A stretch of 64,000 nt of DNA from Promicromonospora sukumoe 327MFSha3.1 (GTDB lineage Bacteria; Actinomycetota; Actinomycetes; Actinomycetales; Cellulomonadaceae), in NCBI RefSeq assembly GCF_000385135.1, contig NZ_ARQM01000012.1:124001-188000 (forward strand), written 5' to 3'. A program made the translations under genes and the position numbers. Below the pieces are notes generated by a model, which searched no databases, had not been told where the DNA came from, and worked only from the letters and a program-made list of their open reading frames with translations. Positions 48,206 to 56,250 of this stretch are shown piece after piece; within the stretch, counting starts at the first letter, position 1, and each line of letters begins with the position of its first letter.

Positions 48206-49405
48206 TCAGCTCAGGACCGAGTCCGGGATCTTGTACGCCGAGAACGCCTCGGCCACCTTGGCGTCGTCCAGGCCGTAGCGCTCCAGCGTGTACGCGTGCG
48301 CGCGGTGGCCGCTGCGGTCCAGGGCCGCGGCCAGGTTCGCGTCGTCCGTCGCGCCCCAGTCCAGACCCAGGTTCTCGAACAGGCCGTGCACCACCGTCTC
48401 GGGGTCCTTCATGAGGTCGTCGTAGACGACGTCGATCACGGCGTCGTCGGGCAGCTGCTCGCGCAGGGCGACGGCGCGCTCCACGCCGCGGGCCGAGATG
48501 TCCAGCCACTCCTGGCCGATGCGCTCCAGGTCGATGCGGCCGGGCTTGATGTACATGACCTGCGTCGCCTCGGCCATGGAGCAGCCGGACGCGACCGTGG
48601 CGCCCGGCGCACGGTGCGTCCAGACGAAGCGCGCCCCGGGGAACGCCGCCAGGATCTCCGGCATGCGCCACAGGTCCATCGGGTGCTTGAGCACCCAGCG
48701 CTCCGGGGCCTCGCCCGCGGCCATGATCTGCAGCGCGCTGCGCAGGAACCGGTAGTCCTCGGTGAGGTCCGCGTTCGCCACCCAGTCGAGGTAGCGCGGC
48801 GCGGGACCCCACGTCGCGTACATCTCCGTGTGGGCGCGCAGCATGAAGTCCTCCTCCTCGCTGTCGGCGACCAGCGGGTGCAGGTGCCCCCACACGGGGC
48901 TGAGCTTGGCCACCGTCGCGTACCGCTTGCGGGCCTCGGCGATCAGCTTCTCGCGCTCCGCCTGCGGGCGCGGCAGGCCCAGGTTGTCCATCTCCCACAG
49001 CTTGGGGCCGCGGTTGCCGGGGTGCCGGGCGATCAGGTTGTACGTGAGCGTCGTGCCGGTCCGCGGCAGCCCGACGACGAACACCGGCGCCGTCACCGGC
49101 TCGTCCCGCACGTCGGGGCGGCTCGCCTGGACGTCGCGGACGATGGCGCGGTTGGTCAGCCGGGTCCGGATCTGGCTCTGCGTGCTCGACCAGCCCATGC
49201 CGCTCAGGTCGGGGTTGGCGGCGTGGTCGGCCAGGAGCAGGCGCAGCCCGTCCAGCGCCGCGAGCTCGTCGTCGCCGAGCGCGACGCGGCCGCTCTGGGC
49301 GTCGGCGAGCAGGCGCTCGAAGACGGCGTCCGGGTCCTTGCGGGTGCGCAGCCCGGGGGCGAGCAGCACGTTGAGAAGTCGAAGCAGCGGGGTGGCCTGG
49401 GGCAT
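48206..49405 (-). CDS. PAPS-dependent sulfotransferase family protein
   Basis: A 399-residue cytoplasmic enzyme of the Sulfotransfer_3 type. The start is taken at ATG 49405 (MPQATPLLRLLNVLLAPG), with AGGA about ten bases before it. The PAPS 5'-phosphosulfate loop is VFVVGLPRTGTTLTYNLIAR, and the 3'-phosphate site is RFVWTHRAPGATVASGCSM. The substrate pocket region includes WVLKHPMDLWRMPEILAAFP. It should move a sulfuryl group to a hydroxyl of an unknown acceptor. It is divergent from a cytochrome P450 gene with 177 bases between starts, which suggests a hydroxylation and sulfation pair. Such large bacterial sulfotransferases have few characterised substrates. Confidence 0.88.
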   Translation of the reverse strand: MPQATPLLRLLNVLLAPGLRTRKDPDAVFERLLADAQSGRVALGDDELAALDGLRLLLADHAANPDLSGMGWSSTQSQIRTRLTNRAIVRDVQASRPDVRDEPVTAPVFVVGLPRTGTTLTYNLIARHPGNRGPKLWEMDNLGLPRPQAEREKLIAEARKRYATVAKLSPVWGHLHPLVADSEEEDFMLRAHTEMYATWGPAPRYLDWVANADLTEDYRFLRSALQIMAAGEAPERWVLKHPMDLWRMPEILAAFPGARFVWTHRAPGATVASGCSMAEATQVMYIKPGRIDLERIGQEWLDISARGVERAVALREQLPDDAVIDVVYDDLMKDPETVVHGLFENLGLDWGATDDANLAAALDRSGHRAHAYTLERYGLDDAKVAEAFSAYKIPDSVLS

Positions 49406-49582
49406 AGGGCACATCCTGCCCATCCGGCCCGGCGGCGACAAGCGACCCGGGGCGGCGGACCTGATCGTGACCTGCGGCATTGCTACTGGCGATGCCGGTC
49501 CGCTCGCGGTTAGCATCCCGAGCGAGGGCCTATGCCGGGTGTCACGCACGACCCGGACCAGGCCGCCCACGAGAGGGGAAAA

Positions 49583-50878
49583 GTGACCGCATCACCGCCG
49601 TCGGGCCCAGCACTGCAGCTGGGCGACACGACCGCACGCACGCTGCTGGCGGAGACCACGTCGGCCGCCGACGCGAACGCGGTGTACGAGCGGTTGCGGA
49701 CGCGGTGGGGCTCGATCGCCCCGGTCGACCTGGAGCCGGGCGTCCCCGCCTGGCTGGTGCTGGGGCACTCCGCGGCCGTGGGCATGCTGCGCGACGACCG
49801 CACGTTCATCAAGGACCCCTCGATCTGGAACGGGCACGGCGCGGGCCTGCTCGGTCCCACCTCGACCCTGCACCTGGTGCTGGCCAAGACCCCCAAGCCC
49901 ACCCTGGCCGACGCCGACGGCCCCAAGCACGCCCGCCTGCGCCCGCCGGTCGACGACGCGCTGGAGCAGATCGACGAGACCCGCGCCGGCGCCATCACCC
50001 GACGGCTGTGCGGCATGCTCATCGACCGCTTCGAGGACCGGGGCCGGGCCGACCTGGTCGCCGAGTACGCCGCGGTGGTCCCGTTCCTGGTGCTGTCCGA
50101 GCTGGACGGCCTGGAGCCCACGCAGGCGCAGCGCCTCCAGGAGATCACCCGGGCGATCTTCGAGGCCGGCGCGGACGCCCGCGCCCTGACCGACGAGCTC
50201 CGGGAGATCGTCACGGGGCACATCGCGTACAGCCGCGAGCGCGGCACCCGGGACATCGCCGGGGTGCTCTCGGTGCACGCCAACTTCGAGCACGACCTGG
50301 AACGTGCCCAGACGCTGACGGCGATCACCGCCGCCGCGACCGAGGCGCTCATGGCGTGGATCGCCCAGACCCTCGTGCTGGTGCTGAGCGACCCCCGGTT
50401 CTCGCACCGCATCTCGGGCGGCCGCCTGCACATCGACGACGCGCTCGACGAGGTGCTGTGGCGCTCGACGACCAACCCGAACCTCATGCCGCGGTTCGCG
50501 GTGCGCGACGTGGAGATCGACGGGAAGCTGATCCGGCGCGGCGACCCGGTGGTCGTGGCCGTGCACGCCGCCAACCACGACCCGCTGGTCCAGTCCGACG
50601 ACCCGTGGGACACCGTCGGCAACCGCGCCTACCTGTCGTTCGGCGCCGGCGCCCACCGCTGCCCCGCGCCGCGGCTGGGCCGTGTGGTCTCGCGGATCGC
50701 GGTGGCCGAGCTGCTGCAGCGCCTGCAGGTCACGCTCGACGGCGACCCGGACAAGGTCGAGTGGGCCACCAGCCCGTGGATGCGGTTCCCGGCCCGGCTG
50801 CCGGTCACCTTCCCCTCCCCGCGCGAACAGGCGCCGCCCCGGCCCCTGTTCCCGACGACGGCGCCGCCGGCGCACTAG
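49583..50878 (+). CDS. Cytochrome P450
   Basis: A 431-residue soluble monooxygenase. GTG at 49583 follows GAGAGGGG; ATG at 49532 is a longer alternative. The heme-binding loop is FGAGAHRCPAPRLGR with Cys360, the ExxR pair is in DEVLWRSTT, and the C-helix HARLRPPVDDALEQ fits. In the I helix the oxygen-activation motif (A/G)Gx(E/D)T reads AATEA, so the usual Thr is Ala. This is known in a few P450s (for example P450eryF) and changes how protons reach the oxygen. No ferredoxin or reductase gene is nearby. The divergent sulfotransferase suggests joint modification of a small molecule. Confidence 0.9.
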   Translation: MTASPPSGPALQLGDTTARTLLAETTSAADANAVYERLRTRWGSIAPVDLEPGVPAWLVLGHSAAVGMLRDDRTFIKDPSIWNGHGAGLLGPTSTLHLVLAKTPKPTLADADGPKHARLRPPVDDALEQIDETRAGAITRRLCGMLIDRFEDRGRADLVAEYAAVVPFLVLSELDGLEPTQAQRLQEITRAIFEAGADARALTDELREIVTGHIAYSRERGTRDIAGVLSVHANFEHDLERAQTLTAITAAATEALMAWIAQTLVLVLSDPRFSHRISGGRLHIDDALDEVLWRSTTNPNLMPRFAVRDVEIDGKLIRRGDPVVVAVHAANHDPLVQSDDPWDTVGNRAYLSFGAGAHRCPAPRLGRVVSRIAVAELLQRLQVTLDGDPDKVEWATSPWMRFPARLPVTFPSPREQAPPRPLFPTTAPPAH

Positions 50879-50895
50879 CGCGGACCCGCAGGTCA

Positions 50896-50939
50896 GCCCG
50901 TCGCACCCGACCCCGGTCGGTGCGGCGGGCCTCTTCTTT
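50896..50939 (+). terminator. Rho-independent terminator after the P450 gene
   Basis: Stem 50896-50930 (gcccgtcgcacccgacc pairing with ggtcggtgcggcgggc, one bulge and one G-T pair) followed by ctcttcttt. It lies 17 bases past the P450 stop. Confidence 0.8.
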
Positions 50940-50964
50940 GTGCTCATCTTCTGATCCGTTGTGT

Positions 50965-51046
50965 GATGTTCTGTTACATCTGTGCGCCCGGCGCATGACA
51001 CATTCTGGGCGGCTGATTGACAGAACCGCACAGCATCGGCCATTGT
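50965..51046 (+). promoter_or_regulatory. Candidate operator and promoter of the carbohydrate operon
   Basis: The inverted repeat gatgttctgttacatc (50965-50980) is a candidate operator, perhaps for the DeoR regulator encoded at 59459. Downstream, TTGACA (51017-51022) and CATTGT (51041-51046, 18 bases apart) form a fair promoter. The first permease gene starts about 45 bases later. Activity is untested. Confidence 0.45.
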
Positions 51047-51092
51047 TGCCGTCGCACCAGCCGCCCGCCCTCGACGACGAGGAACATCAGCG

Positions 51093-52019
51093 ATGTCCGC
51101 TTCACAAGTTGAAACTCTTCAGCACACTAATTCACACTCGCCACCACGGCGGCTCACCGACGGTCAGTTCGCCCTGCTCCTGCTCCTGCCCGGCGGCGCC
51201 CTGCTGCTCGGCGTCGTGCTCTACCCGCTCGTCGCGGCGCTGGTGACGGCGTTCTTCGAGCAGAGCCTGGTCGTCCCGGGCCGCACGTTCGTCGGCCTGG
51301 CGAACATCGTCGACGTCCTGACCGTCGACTTCCCGCGCCTGCTGTGGCAGACCCTGGTCTTCACGGTCGGCACGACGATCTTCCCGTTCGTCATCGGCTT
51401 CGCCCTGGCCCTCGCCCTGAACACCCGGATCCGCGGCGCCAAGGTGCTGCGCGGCCTCATGCTCATCCCCTGGCTCGTGCCCGGCGTCGTCGTCTCGTTC
51501 CTGTGGATGTGGATCTTCAACGCCAACTACGGCGTGCTGAACGCGCTCCTGGAGACGCTCGGCCTGATCGACGGGCCCGTGGCCTGGCTCGCCCAGCCCG
51601 GCACCGCCATGACGGCGGTCGTGGTGGCCAAGACCTGGCAGTCCTTCCCCTGGATGATGGTCATGCTCCTGGCCGGCCTGCAGACGGTGCCCCGCGAGCT
51701 GCACGAGGCCGCGGAGATGGACGGCGCCGGCACGGTCCGCCGCTTCTTCTCGATCACGCTGCCCCAGGTCAAGGGCATCGTCGGCCTGGTGCTGCTGCTG
51801 GAGCTCATCTGGAACTTCCAGCACTTCGACATCATCTACGTCCTCACCGGGGGCGGCCCGGCCGGCGCCACGCAGACGTTCGCGACCGCCGTCTACGAGA
51901 CCGCCTTCCACGGGTTCGACCTCGGGCACGCCGGCGCGCTCGGCCTGCTCTGGATGGTCCTGCTGATGGGCCTCGTCGTCGTGTACATCCGCTTCTCCGA
52001 GAAGGGAGAGGGCAAGTGA
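51093..52019 (+). CDS. CUT1-family sugar ABC permease (first)
   Basis: A 308-residue inner-membrane permease of the MalF/LacF type. ATG at 51093 has GAGGAA before it. Six membrane segments are seen, starting ALLLLLPGGALLLGVVLYPL. The EAA loop for the ATPase is ELHEAAEMDGAGTVRRFFSI, with ITLPQVKG after it. Family motif NFQHFDIIYVLTGGGPAGAT is also intact. It opens the operon and overlaps the second permease as GTGA. No ATPase gene is present in the locus, so a shared MsiK-type ATPase encoded elsewhere is expected. Confidence 0.93.
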   Translation: MSASQVETLQHTNSHSPPRRLTDGQFALLLLLPGGALLLGVVLYPLVAALVTAFFEQSLVVPGRTFVGLANIVDVLTVDFPRLLWQTLVFTVGTTIFPFVIGFALALALNTRIRGAKVLRGLMLIPWLVPGVVVSFLWMWIFNANYGVLNALLETLGLIDGPVAWLAQPGTAMTAVVVAKTWQSFPWMMVMLLAGLQTVPRELHEAAEMDGAGTVRRFFSITLPQVKGIVGLVLLLELIWNFQHFDIIYVLTGGGPAGATQTFATAVYETAFHGFDLGHAGALGLLWMVLLMGLVVVYIRFSEKGEGK

Positions 52020-52942
52020 GCGCACTGACGCCGACCCGCACGCCCGTCCCCCGTCCGCAGGCCACGCCGGACTCCCCCGCCCCGGTCCGCAAGGCGCGCC
52101 GCGGCGCCCTGCGCTCCGAGCGCCGCGGGGTGCGCATCGCCGCCTGGGCCGCCGTGGTGGTCTGCGGCGGGTTCGCCCTGCTGCCGGTCTACTGGCTGCT
52201 CGCCACCGCGCTGACCCCGCGCGAGCAGGTCTTCGCCTACCCGCCCCGGCTGTTCCCCGCGGCGCCCACGCTCGACGCGTTCGCCGCGCTGGCCGGCAAC
52301 GAGCAGCTGTTCGTCTACCTGCGCAACAGCCTGCTGGTCTCGGTGCTCACCGCCGTGCTGTCCGTGCTGGTCTCGGCGTACATGGGCTACTCGTTCTCCA
52401 AGTTCCGCTACCGCGGGCGCCGGTCGCTCATGTACTTCGTGCTGGCCTCGCAGATGTTCCCGCAGGCGCTGCTGCTGGTGACGCTCTACTCCCTGTTCAG
52501 CGCGTACGGCCTCCTGAACACCTACACCGCGCTGGTGCTGAGCTTCACCACGTTCACGCTGCCGCTGTGCGTGTGGATGCTCAAGGGGTTCTTCGACACG
52601 ATCCCCGACGAGCTCATCGAGGCGGCCCGGGTGGACGGCGCCTCGCGGCTGCGGATCATCCACGCGATCGTGCTGCCGCTGTCGGCCCCGGGCCTCATCG
52701 CCGCCGGGCTGTTCGCCTTCGTGCGCGGATGGAACGACTTCATCTTCGCCCTCACGCTCGCCGGCCCCGAGAAGCAGACCCTGCCGCCGGGCCTCGTGAA
52801 CACGTTCGTGGGCGAGGCGTCCACCGCCTGGCCCGAGCTCATGGCCGCGTCGCTGGTGGTCTCGCTGCCCGTGGCCATCGCCTTCATCGCCCTGCAGAAG
52901 TACCTGGTCGGCGGCCTCACCGCCGGCGCCGTCAAGGGCTGA
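52016..52942 (+). CDS. CUT1-family sugar ABC permease (second)
   Basis: A 308-residue MalG/LacG-type permease starting at GTG 52016, within the stop of the first permease. A basic, Pro-rich cytoplasmic tail (about 35 residues) precedes helix 1 (IAAWAAVVVCGGFALLPVYW). The EAA loop is ELIEAARVDGASRLRIIHAI, and the family segment FVRGWNDFIFALTLAGPEKQ follows. Together with the first permease it forms the membrane channel for the sugar importer. Confidence 0.93.
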   Translation: MSALTPTRTPVPRPQATPDSPAPVRKARRGALRSERRGVRIAAWAAVVVCGGFALLPVYWLLATALTPREQVFAYPPRLFPAAPTLDAFAALAGNEQLFVYLRNSLLVSVLTAVLSVLVSAYMGYSFSKFRYRGRRSLMYFVLASQMFPQALLLVTLYSLFSAYGLLNTYTALVLSFTTFTLPLCVWMLKGFFDTIPDELIEAARVDGASRLRIIHAIVLPLSAPGLIAAGLFAFVRGWNDFIFALTLAGPEKQTLPPGLVNTFVGEASTAWPELMAASLVVSLPVAIAFIALQKYLVGGLTAGAVKG

Positions 52943-53020
52943 CGGCGCGGGGCGGCCACCGCCGTCCCCGCCGCTGCCCCGCAGTCTCCGTACGCCCGAC
53001 CCTCATCGTGGAGGATTCCC

Positions 53021-54337
53021 ATGCCTGCCTACCCCGCCCTCGACACCACCGCCCTGTCCCGCCGTCGCCTGCTGCAGCTGATCGGCCTCGGCGCGGGCAC
53101 GCTCACCCTGGCCGCCTGCGTGCCCGAGGCCGGCCCCGCCGCGCCGCAGGCCGCGGGCACCGCGGCCGCCGGGGCCAAGACGGACTTCAGCTTCGCGTCC
53201 TGGTCGCTGACCGAGGAGACGGCCGCCCCGGCGATCCGCGAGCTGCTCGGCCAGTACGCGGACGCCAACGACGTCGAGGTCCGCGAGGTCTCCTACCCGT
53301 ACAACGAGTACATCAGCCAGCTCACGCTCCAGGTCAAGGGCGGCCAGGTCACCGGCGCCGTGCACGTGGACGTCGCGTGGCTCGGCTCGCTGGCCGCGCT
53401 CGGCAAGCTGCAGGACCTCGGCCCGCTCGCCCAGGGCGCCGACTACACGCAGGCGGGGCTCACGGCGTCGCAGTTCGACGGCGTGCAGTACGGGCTGCCG
53501 TGGAACATCGGCGCGATCGGCCTCATCGCCAACTCCGGCCTGCTCGAGCAGGCCGGGATCGGCGACGCTCCCGCGACGGTCGACGAGTTCGAGGCCGCGC
53601 TCAAGGACCTCAAGAAGCTGGGCGGCGGCGTCGTGCCCTACGCGGCGTCCACCAAGGCGGCGCAGCTCAAGGACGTGCTGATCTGGATGGAGACGTTCGG
53701 CAGCCCGCTGCTGGACGGCGGCAAGGTCACCATCGGCGACGACGCCAGCGTGGAGGCCGTCACCTGGTACAAGTCGCTCTACGACCAGGGCCTCATCGCG
53801 GCCGACGTCGACCGGTTCGACGCGCGGTCGCTGTTCGCCCAGGGCCGCGCCGCGATCTACGACGACGCGATCGTCGGCCGGGACGCCGTCGTCTCCGAGT
53901 CGCCCGACAAGAAGCTGGCGGACAAGCTCACGGCCTGGTCCCGCCCCGTGCTCGCGGCCGGCGACACCCCGCGCGCCCTGGTCTGGGGCGGCGCCCTCGC
54001 CGTCGTCCAGGGAGAGGGCGCGGAGACCGCCGCCGACTTCGCGAGGTGGATGACGTCGGACGTCGAGGTCGCCAAGCAGTACTTCGCGGCGCGCGGCCTG
54101 CCGCCGGCCACGGAGTCGGCGCTGGCCCTGCCGGAGGTGGCGGACGACGCGTTCGGCGCGCAGTTCGCCGAGCGGATCACCGCCACGGCCACGACCAACC
54201 CGTTCTGGGTCTACCCGCAGTACGCCCAGATCGAGACCGTCATCGCCGAGCAGGTCCAGGCGGTGCTGGTGGGCAGCGCCGAGCCGAAGGCCGCCATGGA
54301 GAAGGCCGGCGCGGCCGCGCAGAAGCTGGTCGACTGA
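53021..54337 (+). CDS. Sugar-binding lipoprotein of the CUT1 importer (SBP_bac_1)
   Basis: A 438-residue extracytoplasmic binding protein. The start MPAYPALDTTALSRRRLLQL carries a twin-arginine-like run, and the lipobox places the acylated Cys at residue 33 (TLTLAACVPEAG). Family 1 features: FSFASWSLTEETAAPAIREL, HVDVAWLGSLAALGKLQDLG, YGLPWNIGAIGLIANSGLLE and LVWGGALAVVQGEGAETAAD. The gene follows the second permease by 78 bases and overlaps the BNR_4 gene as TGATG. In most CUT1 loci the binding protein precedes the permeases; here it follows. The ligand is unknown; the neighbours suggest an oligosaccharide with acetyl or uronic groups. Confidence 0.91.
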   Translation: MPAYPALDTTALSRRRLLQLIGLGAGTLTLAACVPEAGPAAPQAAGTAAAGAKTDFSFASWSLTEETAAPAIRELLGQYADANDVEVREVSYPYNEYISQLTLQVKGGQVTGAVHVDVAWLGSLAALGKLQDLGPLAQGADYTQAGLTASQFDGVQYGLPWNIGAIGLIANSGLLEQAGIGDAPATVDEFEAALKDLKKLGGGVVPYAASTKAAQLKDVLIWMETFGSPLLDGGKVTIGDDASVEAVTWYKSLYDQGLIAADVDRFDARSLFAQGRAAIYDDAIVGRDAVVSESPDKKLADKLTAWSRPVLAAGDTPRALVWGGALAVVQGEGAETAADFARWMTSDVEVAKQYFAARGLPPATESALALPEVADDAFGAQFAERITATATTNPFWVYPQYAQIETVIAEQVQAVLVGSAEPKAAMEKAGAAAQKLVD

Positions 54338-56175
54338 TGCGCGGGCTCAACAACCCCGGCCCCCGCGCCGTCACGGCCGCCCTCGCCGCGGCCGTGACCA
54401 TCGGCGCCGCACTGCCCGCGGCCGCCGCCGCGCCCCGGCACGCGGCGCAGGTCGACCAGCTCCCCTTCACCGTCGACTCGTCCAACCAGGCGGGCTGGTG
54501 GAAGCCGCTCGACGTGGTGGACGGCGTCACCTACGTCGCCTACAACGCGCCCGGTCCGACGGCCGCGACGCACGAGGTGCACGTGGCCGCGCGCGGCGCT
54601 GACGGCGACTGGACCGACGGCTGCCTGCGGGCGGCCGACGGCGCCTGCGTCACCTTCGCGGACGACAACGGCCACAACCAGCCCTCGATCGTGGTGGACG
54701 GCGACGGGCACGTGCACGCGTTCGTCTCCATGCACCACGAGCAGTGGAACTACTTCCGCACCACGACGCCGGGCGACGTCACCTCGCTGGTGGACGTCTC
54801 GGCGCAGATGCCGGACCAGGACCTCGCCATCACCTACCCCGTGACCGCCCGTGGCGCGGACGGCGACGTCTACGTCATGGTCCGCGCCGGCGCGGACCAG
54901 CGGCAGGCGCGGACGGGCAACCTGTACCGCTTCGACACCGCGGCCGGCACGTGGTCGCGGGTCGCCGTCGTCGCCGACGCGGTGGGCCACTCGTTCTACC
55001 CCGACGACCTGAAGGTGGGCACGGACGGCCGCGTGCACGTGCTGTGGGAGTGGGGCCCCTGGCCCGCCGACCCGTCGCGGCACCTGGGCTCGTACGCCGT
55101 GTACGACCCGGCCGACGGCTCGTTCCGGGACGCCGCGGGCGACGCGCTGGCCACGCCGATCACGCCGACGACGCCGGGGGCCGTGATCTACCAGCCGTAC
55201 ACCGCGGGCGAGGAGATCGGCTCGTACTGGCCTGCCCTGCAGACCGCGAAGCTCGCCGTGCACGGCGACACGCTGGACGGCATCGCCTACCGGTTCCGCA
55301 CCGAGGGCGTCACGGCGTTCGACGGCTACGACGTCCGGTACGCCCGTTGGGACGGCGCCGCCTGGCAGCGGGAGACCGTGCTCGACCTGGCCGGGCTCGG
55401 CCCGGGCGTCGAGACGTCGGCGGCCATCGAGACGACGTCGGCGGGCGCCACCACGCGGGTGTACGCGGTGGTGGAGACCACCTCCTGCGTGACGGGCCAG
55501 CAGAGCGCCGTCGTGCGGGCCGAGCGGGTGCGCGGCGAGAGCACGTGGCGGTTCGGCACCGTGGGCGAACCGAGAACGGGCGCCCAGCGGCTGAGCGCCG
55601 TGACGGCGCCGACCGGCACGGACCAGCTCTACGTCACGGTGCCGAGCGCCGGGCAGCTCTTCCACGCCACGCTCCCCCGCACGGGCGGTACACCGGCCGG
55701 CACCACCGCGGCCCAGCTCGTGGCGGACCTGCGCGGCGAGGCCACCCGGACCAACGTCGCCCGGGGCGCGGACGTGACCGTGTCCTCGACGCTGCGTGCC
55801 GACACCGGCGGCGAGCTCGCGGTGGACGGCTCCTGCACGGACGCCAGCCGCTGGATCTCCGCGCTGGACGACACCCAGCCGGTACTCACCGCCGACTGGG
55901 GCACGCCCACCGCCGTCGACACGGTCCGCGTGCGCAGCGGCTACAGCAAGGCCACCGGCACGGCCGACGTGCTGCGGGACTTCTCGGTCGAGCTGCACAC
56001 GGCCGCCGGCTGGGTGCCCGTGGGCCAGGTCAGCGGCAACACGCAGGGCACGGTCACCCTCACGTTCCCCGCCGCCACGGCCGACCAGGTGCGGCTGCTG
56101 GTCACCGACCCGTCGGCGTCGGCCACCGACGTCGCGCGGGTCTACGAGGTCGAGGCCCTCGCCGTCGACGGCTAG
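54337..56175 (+). CDS. Secreted BNR_4-repeat protein with C-terminal discoidin-like domain (possible polysaccharide lyase)
   Basis: A 612-residue exported protein. The signal peptide is AVTAALAAAVTIGAALPAAAA. The BNR_4 beta-propeller holds the family marks TYVAYNAPGPTAATHEVHVA, DDNGHNQPSIVVDGDGHVHA and SMHHEQWNYFRTTTPGDVTS. BNR_4 includes ulvan lyases of PL24 and PL25 and many uncharacterised proteins, so a lyase role is possible but unproven. The last 140 residues (NVARGADVTVSSTLRADTGG to DVARVYEVEALAVDG) look like an F5/8 type C sugar-binding domain. ATG 54337 is coupled to the binding-protein gene by TGATG. It probably acts outside the cell before import. Confidence 0.85.
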   Translation: MRGLNNPGPRAVTAALAAAVTIGAALPAAAAAPRHAAQVDQLPFTVDSSNQAGWWKPLDVVDGVTYVAYNAPGPTAATHEVHVAARGADGDWTDGCLRAADGACVTFADDNGHNQPSIVVDGDGHVHAFVSMHHEQWNYFRTTTPGDVTSLVDVSAQMPDQDLAITYPVTARGADGDVYVMVRAGADQRQARTGNLYRFDTAAGTWSRVAVVADAVGHSFYPDDLKVGTDGRVHVLWEWGPWPADPSRHLGSYAVYDPADGSFRDAAGDALATPITPTTPGAVIYQPYTAGEEIGSYWPALQTAKLAVHGDTLDGIAYRFRTEGVTAFDGYDVRYARWDGAAWQRETVLDLAGLGPGVETSAAIETTSAGATTRVYAVVETTSCVTGQQSAVVRAERVRGESTWRFGTVGEPRTGAQRLSAVTAPTGTDQLYVTVPSAGQLFHATLPRTGGTPAGTTAAQLVADLRGEATRTNVARGADVTVSSTLRADTGGELAVDGSCTDASRWISALDDTQPVLTADWGTPTAVDTVRVRSGYSKATGTADVLRDFSVELHTAAGWVPVGQVSGNTQGTVTLTFPAATADQVRLLVTDPSASATDVARVYEVEALAVDG

Positions 56176-56250
56176 TCCCGCTCCACCCCCGCACGCCCGC
56201 CCCGCACCCCCACCAGCACTCTTGACCAGCACCAAGGAAACAAGGAGAAC

